Part shown: positions 47,199 to 56,299 of the stretch, piece by piece
Numbering within the stretch: the stretch's first letter is position 1
Layout: each line of letters begins with the position of its first letter
Assembly (NCBI GenBank): GCA_963712305.1
Contig: CAVQHI010000003.1
Location: forward strand, 124,001-188,000
Length of the DNA stretch: 64,000 nucleotides
From: DATFNI01 sp963712305
GTDB lineage: Bacteria; Bacteroidota; Rhodothermia; Balneolales; DATFMH01
Reading direction: 5' to 3'
Made by a program: the position numbers and the translations under genes
Notes under the pieces: generated by a model
Seen by the model: only the letters and a program-made list of their open reading frames with translations
What the model was told of the DNA's origin: nothing
Database searches by the model: none

Positions 47199-48776
47199 AT
47201 GAGAAGCAAAACCTTTTTAGTCGCTTTGTTTGTGCTGATTACTTCAGGATCCGGCTACGCGCAATCCCGGCAAGTCGGGACCCCGGTTAAGGTAGAAGAC
47301 GGATTGTTGCAGGGGACATACGAAGACGGGTTAACGGTTTATAAAGGTATTCAATTTGCCGCACCGCCTGTAGGTAACTTGCGATGGCGTCCCCCACAAC
47401 CCGCTGCAATATGGGAAGGCGTTCGCCAAGCCACCCAATTTGCTCCCGGCCCCATGCAAAACGGAAACGTACCGTCTGGTAAAAACGAGGATTGTCTATA
47501 TTTAAACGTCTGGACTCCGGCGAAATCCGCACACGACAACATTCCCGTACTCGTATGGATCTATGGTGGTGGATTTAACGTCGGAGCTACATCCATACCG
47601 GTCTACAACGGGAAGAAACTGGCCCAAAAAGGCGTGGTCGTTGTCAGTATCGCATATCGTGTCGGACAGCTGGGATTTTTGGCACTTCCTGAACTGAGTG
47701 CTGAAAGTCCGCATCATGTTTCAGGAAATTATGGCATTCTGGATATGATTGCCGGACTGAAATGGGTGAAGAAAAATATTGCTGCGTTCGGCGGCGACTC
47801 CAATAAGGTGACCATCTTCGGCGAATCAGCCGGTGGAATTGCTGTGAGCATGCTGTGCGCCTCTCCGTTGGCCAAAGGATTATTTGAAGGAGCTATTTCA
47901 GAAAGCGGTGGTAATTTTGGACCTACTCGTCACACAACGTATCCGGGGGAGAACATGAAACGACTTCCCTACGCAGAACAAGAAGGGAAAGCCTATATGA
48001 AGAAAGCGGGAGCCTCGTCTCTCGCAGAACTGCGTAAGATTCCAGCTGACAAACTTCCGGTGACCAGCTTTGGCCCCAGCATGGCATGGCCGATCGTCGA
48101 TGGGTGGGTGATTCCCGGTGATCAATATAAACTCTACGAGGAAGGGAAATTTAATGATACGCCTATCCTGGTAGGCTATAATTCGGACGAAGGCGCCAGT
48201 TTCAATCCCCCAAAGACGAATGAGCAGTACATAGCCAATACTGAAAAACGCTACGGACCTTTCGCAAAACGTCTTCTTAAAGTTTACCCACCCGGCACGG
48301 GTAAGACGGTTCCAAAGACCGCTCGTGATCTGACCAGGGATGCGGCGTTCGGATGGCACACATGGACCTGGGCACGACTCGAGTCGAAGAAGGGGAAGCA
48401 CAAGGCCTATCTATACTACTTTGATCAACACCCGGACTATCCAAAAGACTCTCCCCGATATGGATACGGCTCACCGCACGGACAGGAAGTGGCCTACGTC
48501 TTCGGACATCTCAACGCAGCAGATCCGAACGTCTCGAAATCGGACTTGAAGATTTCTGAAGATATGGCCACCTATTGGACGAACTTTGCAAAATACGGCA
48601 ATCCCAATGGCAAAGAGGTCCCCGAGTGGCCCGCATTTAGCGATACTCACCCCGATGTGATGTATTTCCAGCAGACACCTCACACCGGACCGGTACCAAG
48701 CATCAAAGGGCTCAAGGCCCTGAACGCTTATTTCAAGTGGCGCATAACGCCGGCAGGAGAAGCGTGGGCAAAGTGA
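47199..48776 (+). CDS. Type-B carboxylesterase family protein
   Basis: About 525 residues from the ATG at 47199 (AAGGGA upstream). An in-frame TTG at 47181 would overlap the previous stop. Signal peptide ends GYAQ. Family motifs are GIQFAAPPVGNLRWRPPQP, EDCLYLNVWTP, the oxyanion loop WIYGGGF, the nucleophile S210 in FGESAGG, YNSDEGASF (acid region) and a His in GSPHGQE. It hydrolyses carboxylic esters. In this context feruloyl or acetyl esters of a plant polysaccharide are likely, but a lipase-like role cannot be excluded. Confidence 0.87.
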   Translation: MRSKTFLVALFVLITSGSGYAQSRQVGTPVKVEDGLLQGTYEDGLTVYKGIQFAAPPVGNLRWRPPQPAAIWEGVRQATQFAPGPMQNGNVPSGKNEDCLYLNVWTPAKSAHDNIPVLVWIYGGGFNVGATSIPVYNGKKLAQKGVVVVSIAYRVGQLGFLALPELSAESPHHVSGNYGILDMIAGLKWVKKNIAAFGGDSNKVTIFGESAGGIAVSMLCASPLAKGLFEGAISESGGNFGPTRHTTYPGENMKRLPYAEQEGKAYMKKAGASSLAELRKIPADKLPVTSFGPSMAWPIVDGWVIPGDQYKLYEEGKFNDTPILVGYNSDEGASFNPPKTNEQYIANTEKRYGPFAKRLLKVYPPGTGKTVPKTARDLTRDAAFGWHTWTWARLESKKGKHKAYLYYFDQHPDYPKDSPRYGYGSPHGQEVAYVFGHLNAADPNVSKSDLKISEDMATYWTNFAKYGNPNGKEVPEWPAFSDTHPDVMYFQQTPHTGPVPSIKGLKALNAYFKWRITPAGEAWAK

Positions 48777-48842
48777 TAAATCGCAGCGCTGTCAGTCCAA
48801 AGCATGGAACATACTTACTTTAAACTAAATGGGATTAAGCCA

Positions 48843-50009
48843 ATGAAAAAGGCCATTATTTTTACTATAGCTGTATTTTTGGTTACTAACATTGCGTCCG
48901 CTCAGTTTGCAGGCGTCATGCGTGGACAGAAAGCTGAACCGCTTCCTAAGGGGTTTAAACCTGCATCAACGAATACATTCATATCGGAATACCCGGCAGT
49001 CAATGCTCAAACTCATCAAGCTATATTTAGAGTTATGGCTCCGGATGCAAAGTCGGTTCAACTGCAATTAGGTGGGATTCATGATATGAAAAAAGATGAT
49101 AAAGGTGTCTGGTGGATTGCCACCGGCCCTCTGGTAGTCGGCTTTCACTATTATGCTATTCTTGTTGACAGCGTCCCTGTTATGGACAGGGGCAGTAAGG
49201 CCTTTTTCGGCAGCAACTGGGAATCTTCAGGAATTGAAATACCGGAGGGCCCGGAAGGCGATTATTACAGGTTTAACAAAGACATACCTCAGGGACAGAT
49301 TCGTTCCCTTCAATATTGGTCTGATATTAATGGGCTGGAACGACATATCAATGTTTATGTTCCTGCCGGATATCAAGTCCATCCAAATAAAAAATACCTG
49401 GTCCTCTATCTTATTCACGGGTGGGGAGAAAACGAAAACGGATGGTCAATTCAGGGACATCTGGCATATATTATGGATGGATTGATTGCAGCCGGAAAAG
49501 CCGTTCCAATGATCATTGTCATGCCCGATGGCGATATCCAAACCAATCCGGATATTCGCTCAGCTTCCGGAAATATCACAGATATTTACATTGAGAACCT
49601 GATTCCGTTTGTTGATAAAACCTTCCGCACGTATACCGACAGATATCACAGAGCTATGGCAGGATTATCGCGGGGCGGTTTCCAGACATGGAACACTGTA
49701 CTCAACAATACGGATAAATTTGCATGGTTGGGCGCTTTCAGCGGTACTTTCGGATTCCGAGGCAATAATACTATTGAAACAATTTATAACGGTGCCTTTA
49801 AGAATGCCGGTGCATTCAATAAAAAAGACATGAAACTATTGTTTATTAGTACCGGAAGTGAAGAAAGATTTGGCGCAAAACAGGTGTATGATGCAATGGT
49901 TGAACATGGGATCAAAAACACAGTCTTTTTCGTGTCACCAGGTACCGCACATGAGTGGCTTACCTGGCGCAGAAGCCTTTATAATTTTGCACCGCGGTTA
50001 TTTAAATAG
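48843..50009 (+). CDS. CE1-type esterase with N-terminal E-set/CBM48-like domain
   Basis: About 388 residues from the ATG at 48843, which opens a clean signal peptide (MKKAIIFTIAVFLVTNIASAQ region). An earlier ATG at 48804 would bury it. The N-terminal beta domain (about 40-135) contains FRVMAPDAKSVQLQLGG and GFHYYAILVDS. The esterase domain has IHGWGENENGW, S276 in GLSRGG and H370 in TAHEW. It is similar in plan to the second half of the tandem esterase at 38254-40173. Feruloyl or acetyl esterase activity is expected. Confidence 0.87.
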   Translation: MKKAIIFTIAVFLVTNIASAQFAGVMRGQKAEPLPKGFKPASTNTFISEYPAVNAQTHQAIFRVMAPDAKSVQLQLGGIHDMKKDDKGVWWIATGPLVVGFHYYAILVDSVPVMDRGSKAFFGSNWESSGIEIPEGPEGDYYRFNKDIPQGQIRSLQYWSDINGLERHINVYVPAGYQVHPNKKYLVLYLIHGWGENENGWSIQGHLAYIMDGLIAAGKAVPMIIVMPDGDIQTNPDIRSASGNITDIYIENLIPFVDKTFRTYTDRYHRAMAGLSRGGFQTWNTVLNNTDKFAWLGAFSGTFGFRGNNTIETIYNGAFKNAGAFNKKDMKLLFISTGSEERFGAKQVYDAMVEHGIKNTVFFVSPGTAHEWLTWRRSLYNFAPRLFK

Positions 50010-50034
50010 AGAAATATAATTTGGGAAAATAAAC

Positions 50035-53000
50035 ATGAAAAAGAAAAATCGTCTTATCGTACTTCTTGCAACGGCGCTGATAGTACCTGCTGCCTTGATG
50101 ATGATTGCAATGACCAGGGAAGGTAGCAATGCTATTCTGTCCAGACCGGAAGGTGCGTGTGATATCTACGCCGATGCCGGCACCCCGTGCGTGGCTGCCC
50201 ACAGCACAACACGTGCATTGTATGCGTCTTACAACGGACCGCTTTATCAGGTTATGCGTCAGTCGGACGGAAAGACCTTAAACATCGGGGTAGTCCAGCC
50301 CAGTGAAGGCGATCCGGGTGGATATGCTGATGCAGCAGCGCAGGACTCATTCTGTGTCAATACATCCTGCTGGATCACTAAACTCTACGACCAATCAGGT
50401 CATGGCAATGATCTCACCCAGGCGCCACGCGGCAATTTCAGCGGCCCGGCCATGGGTGGATTTAACAACCTGCCGGTCGCGGACATGGCACCCGTTACCA
50501 TTATGGGGCATAAGGTTTATGGTGTTTTCATCGAACCGGGCATGGGTTTGCGTCTGGACGATCCTAAAGGAACGGCGGTCGATGACCAGGCCGAGGGTCA
50601 GTATTGGGTGATTAACGGTCATCACTACAATAACGGTTGCTGCTTCGACTACGGTAACGCCGAGATCGACAGTCGCGACGACGGCGACGGCACAATGGAA
50701 ACCGCTTACTACGGCAACGCCAATTACTGGTATCACGGACAAGCGCCCGGTCCGTGGGTAATGACCGACCAGGAGAATAACCTTGTGGGTTGTGTTAACC
50801 AGTCGCCAAACGATAAGTTCTGTGCGGACTTGCCGAGCATCACCTGGCGCTTCGTAACAGCAATGGCCGACGGTAAACCGCACCACTGGAGATCTATGGG
50901 GGGAGACGCACAGCATGGAGACCTGCAGGTTATGTACGACGGACCTCGTGTCATCAATGACAGGAGCAGCTACGATCCGATGCGAAAGCAGGGAGCAATC
51001 CTATTGGGCAACGGCGGGGACAACAGCAACGGCTCCTCGGGTACCTTCTACGAAGGTGCAATGACAACAGGGGGCACGTTCCCATCGAAGGAAACCAACC
51101 AGAAAATTCAGGCTAATATCGTGGCTGCCGGGTACGATGTGTCACCTTTGAGCCTGGCGCCGGCGAATAAAACCGCCACACCACCGGGACTCCAGACATT
51201 TTCACCACATTCTGCACAAAACACCACCGTGACATTTACGAATACCACGGGAGCTCCTGTGAAGGACGTCATGTTGAACATTTCCGTACCCAAGGGGTGG
51301 AAATCCGGGGTTTTAAATTCAGGAGAAACTTCAAAAGAATTCACTGAACCGATTGCGCCTGATGCGAGTGTGAGCGCAACCTTCACGGTCACCTCCGGAT
51401 CAGAGTCATTCAACGGCGATCTGGTCGGCAACGCTTCGTGGACGAACTCGATTGGCAGGAAACAGTCTGAGACAACGAGTGAAAAAGTGCGCAACGCCGC
51501 CCCGGTCAAGATTAATGAATTTCGCATCAGCGACGGTTCTGCCCACAACGCAACCGATTCGTTTATCGAACTCTATAATGCCGGCAACAGTGCCGTCGAT
51601 ATCTCAAACTGGACACTGACTCACCATCCAACCCAATTGCCGATCTTTTCATCCCTCAGAATTCCTGCCGGAACACAGCTTGCCGCGCGCGGCTTCTATC
51701 TGCTTGGTCTGGCAAATTCAGGCTTGGCGGTTCCTTCGGAAAAGGGTCAGTCAACTATCTATGTTAGGAATACGAACGGTATGTCGGCTGGCGATAGCGT
51801 TGAAATCGGCACCGGTTCAACCAAAGAAATCCGTAAAATTGTTAGTGTTGGTTCAGCGGCGGGTTTAGGCAAGCCGGAGAGACCATCCCGATTCCGTCCT
51901 CCCGTCGAACCAGGTACTCCGACAACCGTATGGCAACCCCTTCCTGACGGTCTGATTACTGTAGCTGCAGGCTCAAGCAACATTCCTGTTGAAAACACAG
52001 ACGGTTTCAAGGTTGGCCAGAAGATGGCCATTGGGTATGGGGCAACATTTCCTGCTGTTAGTCAATCTACTGAGAAGTACGAGGTAGTGACCATCACCAA
52101 AGTCGGGAAACCGGGTACACAAGCTTACCTATCGGCAGACGCAAAAGCCGGTGACACCAGCATTAAGGTTTCGTCCGTCGACAATATTTCAGTCGGTGAC
52201 AAAATCAGGCTGGACATTGACAGTAAAGGTCATGGTAGTGAGACCGTGACCGTGAAACACGTCGGTACGGCATCTGATCACAGTACTTTTCGTGGCCCTT
52301 TAAAAGATAAAAAGGATCTGGGCACAGGACTCGACCTGGCCGAACCGTTGAAGTACAATCATGCGTCCAATTTACCCTTCAGCGACCGGGGAACGGGGAT
52401 CAGTTTCAAACCGGCAACAGCTTTTGCTCACTCGAGTAACGAGCCTGTCTTACCAGTCGGTACAGGTGTAAAGCTTGAACGACCCCTGGCCAGTAACCAT
52501 CCGATTGATGCGGTTGTTCGTGATCGAAAGGTTACGACTGCGGGCTACCAGGGGACTCTGGTGCCCAATGAGTGGTTCGGAGGTCCGGTTCTCTCTCCCA
52601 GAGCCGGTAATATTGTGCTGAGTGACGCCAACGGCAATGTTGTTGACGGTCTCAACTATGGTGGACTTGTTGATCCGTGGGCTGCCGAAGGCTACCAGGG
52701 TGCATCAGGAACCGGAGAGAATGGCTGTAGCGTACCTTCGCCCAGTTTCGGCGGAGGCTTCAGATGGTGGCTTTCTTCAGCTACCCCGCCCGATAGAAGT
52801 GCCGGTCGCTACCCGGACGGAAACGACAACGACAGCAATTGCCGTGATTTCTTCCTGCAAAATACGACCATCTTATCTGCAGCCTCAGTAGTTGGTACAA
52901 ACAATATCAAGGTCGCCAGTGTGGAAAACTTTAGTATTGGTCAGAAAATTATTATTGGTAAAGGCACGAGTAGTGAGACTGCCGGTATCGCTATTGTTGG

Positions 53001-53352
53001 CACTGCAGGAGGCACCAAAATAGGTGATGCCATCCAATCAGGCACAACAGTTATTCCTGTTTTTAATGTGGAAGGTTTTAAAACCGGCCAGACCATTACT
53101 ATCGATAAAGGTACAAACCGTGAGAAGGCGGTTATTGCTTCCATTACCGCCGGACGCCGCCGATTTGGCAGTTCCAATAATGAACCAATCGACACCCTGA
53201 CCGTCGCCTCACCGCTTACTAAAGCGCATGCCTCCGGTGTGCAACTCTCAGGCAGCGGTATTACCTTTTCGAAGCCGTTGACTAAGGCACATGATAACGG
53301 AACACAGATCACCAGCAATGTTCCCACGCCAGGTAAACCCAATCAATATTGA
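50035..53352 (+). CDS. GH54-like arabinofuranosidase B with NEW3, lamin-tail and repeat domains
   Basis: 1105 residues. An N-terminal hydrophobic segment is followed by a catalytic domain (about 35-350) of the ArabFuran-catal/GH54 type: CDIYADAGTPCVAAHSTTRALY, KLYDQSGHGNDL, and a vicinal Cys pair C202-C203 in CCFDYGNAE. E247 in MTDQENN is at the same distance from the Cys pair as the known nucleophile of fungal AbfB, and D329 in GGDNSNG is the acid/base candidate. Then come a NEW3-like domain (about 375-460) and a lamin-tail-like domain (INEFRISDG, FIELYNAGNSAVDISNWTL) apparently split by repeats of the type IxVxxVxxFxxGqxixIG (at least four). There is no CBM42. GH54 is mainly known from fungi. 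Last gene of the run. Confidence 0.8.
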   Translation: MKKKNRLIVLLATALIVPAALMMIAMTREGSNAILSRPEGACDIYADAGTPCVAAHSTTRALYASYNGPLYQVMRQSDGKTLNIGVVQPSEGDPGGYADAAAQDSFCVNTSCWITKLYDQSGHGNDLTQAPRGNFSGPAMGGFNNLPVADMAPVTIMGHKVYGVFIEPGMGLRLDDPKGTAVDDQAEGQYWVINGHHYNNGCCFDYGNAEIDSRDDGDGTMETAYYGNANYWYHGQAPGPWVMTDQENNLVGCVNQSPNDKFCADLPSITWRFVTAMADGKPHHWRSMGGDAQHGDLQVMYDGPRVINDRSSYDPMRKQGAILLGNGGDNSNGSSGTFYEGAMTTGGTFPSKETNQKIQANIVAAGYDVSPLSLAPANKTATPPGLQTFSPHSAQNTTVTFTNTTGAPVKDVMLNISVPKGWKSGVLNSGETSKEFTEPIAPDASVSATFTVTSGSESFNGDLVGNASWTNSIGRKQSETTSEKVRNAAPVKINEFRISDGSAHNATDSFIELYNAGNSAVDISNWTLTHHPTQLPIFSSLRIPAGTQLAARGFYLLGLANSGLAVPSEKGQSTIYVRNTNGMSAGDSVEIGTGSTKEIRKIVSVGSAAGLGKPERPSRFRPPVEPGTPTTVWQPLPDGLITVAAGSSNIPVENTDGFKVGQKMAIGYGATFPAVSQSTEKYEVVTITKVGKPGTQAYLSADAKAGDTSIKVSSVDNISVGDKIRLDIDSKGHGSETVTVKHVGTASDHSTFRGPLKDKKDLGTGLDLAEPLKYNHASNLPFSDRGTGISFKPATAFAHSSNEPVLPVGTGVKLERPLASNHPIDAVVRDRKVTTAGYQGTLVPNEWFGGPVLSPRAGNIVLSDANGNVVDGLNYGGLVDPWAAEGYQGASGTGENGCSVPSPSFGGGFRWWLSSATPPDRSAGRYPDGNDNDSNCRDFFLQNTTILSAASVVGTNNIKVASVENFSIGQKIIIGKGTSSETAGIAIVGTAGGTKIGDAIQSGTTVIPVFNVEGFKTGQTITIDKGTNREKAVIASITAGRRRFGSSNNEPIDTLTVASPLTKAHASGVQLSGSGITFSKPLTKAHDNGTQITSNVPTPGKPNQY

Positions 53353-53848
53353 TAAAAACCGTAGAGAGCATCTCGCCGGTTTTTTTATAATGTTTAGCAC
53401 TCCGCGGCTCTACAGCAGACTAAGATGCCGCGGTTTTTTTTAGTTAAGAAGGTAAAAATCGCTTTTCTGACCAACAGATCAAAAATCTTCCCGATTCATC
53501 GGGATTAATCCTTGTACGAAAATCCATCCCGGCAAAAGTCGCGATGGCTGGCGGCTTGACCGTGCTCTGATTGTATGGTCTTCCGTAGGAATCTTTCCAC
53601 AGGAATCCCTTACGGGGCTATGGGAGGATGGAGGCTGTCAATCAATGAGACTCCATTGGAGTCCTTCATCCATGGGGATAACTTCGGGATTACAGCCATT
53701 CAACCAGTCATCGTCCTGTCCCTATAAACCCTCCACCGTGGCGGATCCCATACGGGAGTATTCTATTCTTCAAAAAATGTCAAAAGGAGAGATATCGATT
53801 TCAATACATATATTTTACATATAGTCAGCCAATGAGTATTTTCCGCTC
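53353..53848. other. Unexplained 496-base intergenic region
   Basis: After the terminators, 53450-53800 has balanced composition and several short inverted repeats: TCCCGAT 53489-53495 with ATCGGGA 53498-53504, and GACTCCA/TGGAGTC around 53650. Both strands have stops in all frames at short intervals. It matches no RNA family that I recognise. It may be a decayed mobile element or a structured RNA. Confidence 0.4.
53354..53450 (+). terminator. Two consecutive hairpin terminators closing the hydrolase run
   Basis: The first hairpin pairs AAAAACCG (from 53354) with CGGTTTTTTT about 15 bases later, helped by GAGA/TCTC inside the loop. The second uses CCGCGG near 53402 and again before a run of eight Ts near 53440. 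Each is modest alone. Together they mark the operon end. Confidence 0.65.
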
Positions 53849-55876
53849 ATGAAGAAATTCGTCCTCAAAAATGATGAGAACAAGCAAAGGGAACCAAACT
53901 ACACTATTCCTTATGGAGAGGTGCTTAATGAACGTCAAAAAGAAGCGGTATTTCTGGACGGCGGTTCATCATTGGTCATTGCAGGAGCTGGTACAGGCAA
54001 GACCCGTACACTGACCTATCGTGTAGCACGACTTGTCGAAAGCGGTGTTGATCCCGAGCACATTCTGTTGCTAACTTTCACACGACGAGCCGCCAGAGAG
54101 ATGCTTTCCCGTGCGGTAAATTTGCTCGATGACCGGTGCCGTAAGGTGAGGGGAGGGACGTTTCATTTCTACTGCAGCAGCCTGCTTCACCAATATTCAA
54201 AAGAGATCGGGTACCCCAGCAATTTCACCATCCTGGACTCAGTAGATGCCATGGATATTATACACAGTATCCGGGCCGAGTTGAAATTCAACAAGCTGAA
54301 AGAACGGTTCCCGCAAAAAAACACCATTTATCATATCATCAGTACGGCAATTAACAAGCAGCAAACCCTTCATGAAGTCGTAGACAGTCAGTATCCGCAG
54401 TTTTTAACACACATCGATCGCATTGAAGAGATTGCCGACCGTTACCAAAGATACAAGACGACTAATGGTGTCATGGATTTTGATGACCTGTTGCAGAAGA
54501 CGCACGATATGCTCACTGACAATGAAAAGGTGCGTGAGCAGGTTTCTGCCAGGAACAGATACCTGATGGTTGACGAGTACCAGGATACCAACGCTCTACA
54601 GGCCGGGCTGGTTCAGCTTTTTTCTTCGTGGCATGGAAACGTTATGGCTGTAGGCGACGATGCACAGAGCATCTATTCATTCCGTGGAGCTGATCATCGA
54701 AACATCATGCGTTTCCCTGATCAGTTTGAAGGAACGAAGATCATCAAACTTGAAGAGAACTACCGCTCAACCCAAAACATTCTCAACCTCGCCAATCGAT
54801 TGCTCGATCAGGCAAAGAACAAATTCGACAAACGTCTCTATACTCAAAATAACGACGGCGAATTACCGGCGCTGGTAAAAGCTCCTGATGACCGGGATCA
54901 ATCGCGTTTTTTGAGCCAGATGATTCTTAATCTGAGAGAACAGGGAATCGAGTTATCCGATATGTCGGTCCTGTTTCGCAATGCCCGCGACTCGTTTGAT
55001 CTTGAGATCGAGCTTAACCAGAAGAAAATTCCGTTCGTCAAATACGGCGGACAAAAAATGTCTGAAGCCGCTCATATCAAAGATGTACTTGCTCACATAC
55101 GTGTGGTCGTTAATCCCAATGATGCTATTGCATGGAACCGGATTTTGCAACTGCTTGAGGGTGTTGGTCCAAAGACGGCAACAGACCTCACCGAGTGGTT
55201 GAAAAAGCAACAGAATCCCTATGAAATCGGGGCCTCAAACCTGATCACGGAACGTTACCTGAAACAAATTCACTCTCTGAGCAGTCTGCTTCAGGATCTG
55301 AAAAAGAAAGATTATACAACAAGTGAAGCTGTCGGTCATGTCGTCTCATACTACAAACCAATTTGTGAGAAAAAATTCGATGACTATCCCAAAAGGGTAA
55401 AAGACCTTGAGACATTTGTTGGTATTTCAGAGAATTATCCAACCTTGCAAAAAATATTAGCGGACCTTGCGCTCGATCCCATTGAAGCAACTGCGGTAGA
55501 CACTGAGGCATCAACCCAGGATGAATCACCGCTGGTTCTAAGCACTATACACTCAGCAAAGGGGCTGGAATGGGACCAGGTTTTCATTATGCAATGCCTG
55601 GACGGTATCATCCCTTCTGGTTATTCAGTGAAGAATGAAGAAGACCTTGATGAGGAATTGCGGCTTCTGTACGTGGCGTGTACACGTGCAAGAACAAACT
55701 TATACCTGACTTACCCTGTGGTTCAGGAAACCAGTTATGGAGAATATTTTACAAATCTTTCGCGTTTCCTGCAGGACATTAAAGAAGATAAGCTTGAACC
55801 ATGGGTCCTCGTAGAAGAGCAGGAAAATCGGGTCTTACCTGAATCAGATTCAGATTCGAAATTATTGTCTGATTAA
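53849..55876 (+). CDS. UvrD/REP family ATP-dependent DNA helicase
   Basis: 675 residues, superfamily 1A. Motifs in order: Q-motif LNERQKEAV, Walker A VIAGAGTGKTRT (about 45-56), Ia LLLTFTRRAA, Walker B LMVDEYQDTNALQ, III GDDAQSIYSFRGA, IV LEENYRST, V STIHSAKGLEWDQVF and VI LRLLYVACTRA. It unwinds DNA in repair or replication restart. It is a little shorter than classical UvrD, with a short C-terminus that is acidic and Ser-rich. No nuclease domain or partner gene is next to it. Confidence 0.93.
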   Translation: MKKFVLKNDENKQREPNYTIPYGEVLNERQKEAVFLDGGSSLVIAGAGTGKTRTLTYRVARLVESGVDPEHILLLTFTRRAAREMLSRAVNLLDDRCRKVRGGTFHFYCSSLLHQYSKEIGYPSNFTILDSVDAMDIIHSIRAELKFNKLKERFPQKNTIYHIISTAINKQQTLHEVVDSQYPQFLTHIDRIEEIADRYQRYKTTNGVMDFDDLLQKTHDMLTDNEKVREQVSARNRYLMVDEYQDTNALQAGLVQLFSSWHGNVMAVGDDAQSIYSFRGADHRNIMRFPDQFEGTKIIKLEENYRSTQNILNLANRLLDQAKNKFDKRLYTQNNDGELPALVKAPDDRDQSRFLSQMILNLREQGIELSDMSVLFRNARDSFDLEIELNQKKIPFVKYGGQKMSEAAHIKDVLAHIRVVVNPNDAIAWNRILQLLEGVGPKTATDLTEWLKKQQNPYEIGASNLITERYLKQIHSLSSLLQDLKKKDYTTSEAVGHVVSYYKPICEKKFDDYPKRVKDLETFVGISENYPTLQKILADLALDPIEATAVDTEASTQDESPLVLSTIHSAKGLEWDQVFIMQCLDGIIPSGYSVKNEEDLDEELRLLYVACTRARTNLYLTYPVVQETSYGEYFTNLSRFLQDIKEDKLEPWVLVEEQENRVLPESDSDSKLLSD

Positions 55877-55882
55877 GTAACG

Positions 55883-56113
55883 CTACAGATCCAGTTGACG
55901 TCGCTGTCTGACAACATCTTTAAAGAGCCAAATAACGGGATAAGGCAGAAAGAGGATACTGAAAACAAGCAGCAAATTCTTTTTTTTGTCCTTCATGTTC
56001 AAATCAGCAATACCGGCAACGCCTGCTAAATAGCAAATGAAAAGCAGGAAGAAGAGTACAGCCAGGGTAAAAGTTCCAAAGAAACCAATAGAACCGTAAA
56101 TCCATTTAAGCAT
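55883..56113 (-). CDS. Small two-helix membrane protein of unknown function
   Basis: 76 residues with two hydrophobic helices (about 5-32 and 47-64), separated by the charged MKDKKKN and ending in a basic tail DVVRQRRQLDL. This topology is like many small Bacteroidota membrane proteins. The ending PYPVIWLFKDVV recalls the PLD N-terminal-type domain, but the match is weak. It is convergent with the helicase gene (6 bases between stops). Confidence 0.6.
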   Translation of the reverse strand: MLKWIYGSIGFFGTFTLAVLFFLLFICYLAGVAGIADLNMKDKKKNLLLVFSILFLPYPVIWLFKDVVRQRRQLDL

Positions 56114-56299
56114 AGAAATGCCGTTTTGATCAAATAAATGTGTATTTTTGTCGGCTAATCACTAATAATACTTCGAAATAGCAATCATATCAATTGTTAC
56201 AGCTGTTCTTAGTCACTAACTGGTACAGTGATCAGGCTAAGCTGCTTTCAGAACAGCAATTAAGAATTCAAAATCAAAACATTCAAAATTTCCTTTAAG

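Noticed and set aside
51730..53340. Direct repeats in the GH54-like gene as a possible CRISPR or tandem DNA repeat
   Set aside because: The similarity is at protein level with variable spacing and diverged DNA, which fits protein domain repeats.
53450..53800. tRNA, tmRNA or RNase P RNA in the long gap
   Set aside because: No cloverleaf, CCA end or conserved core motif could be recognised.
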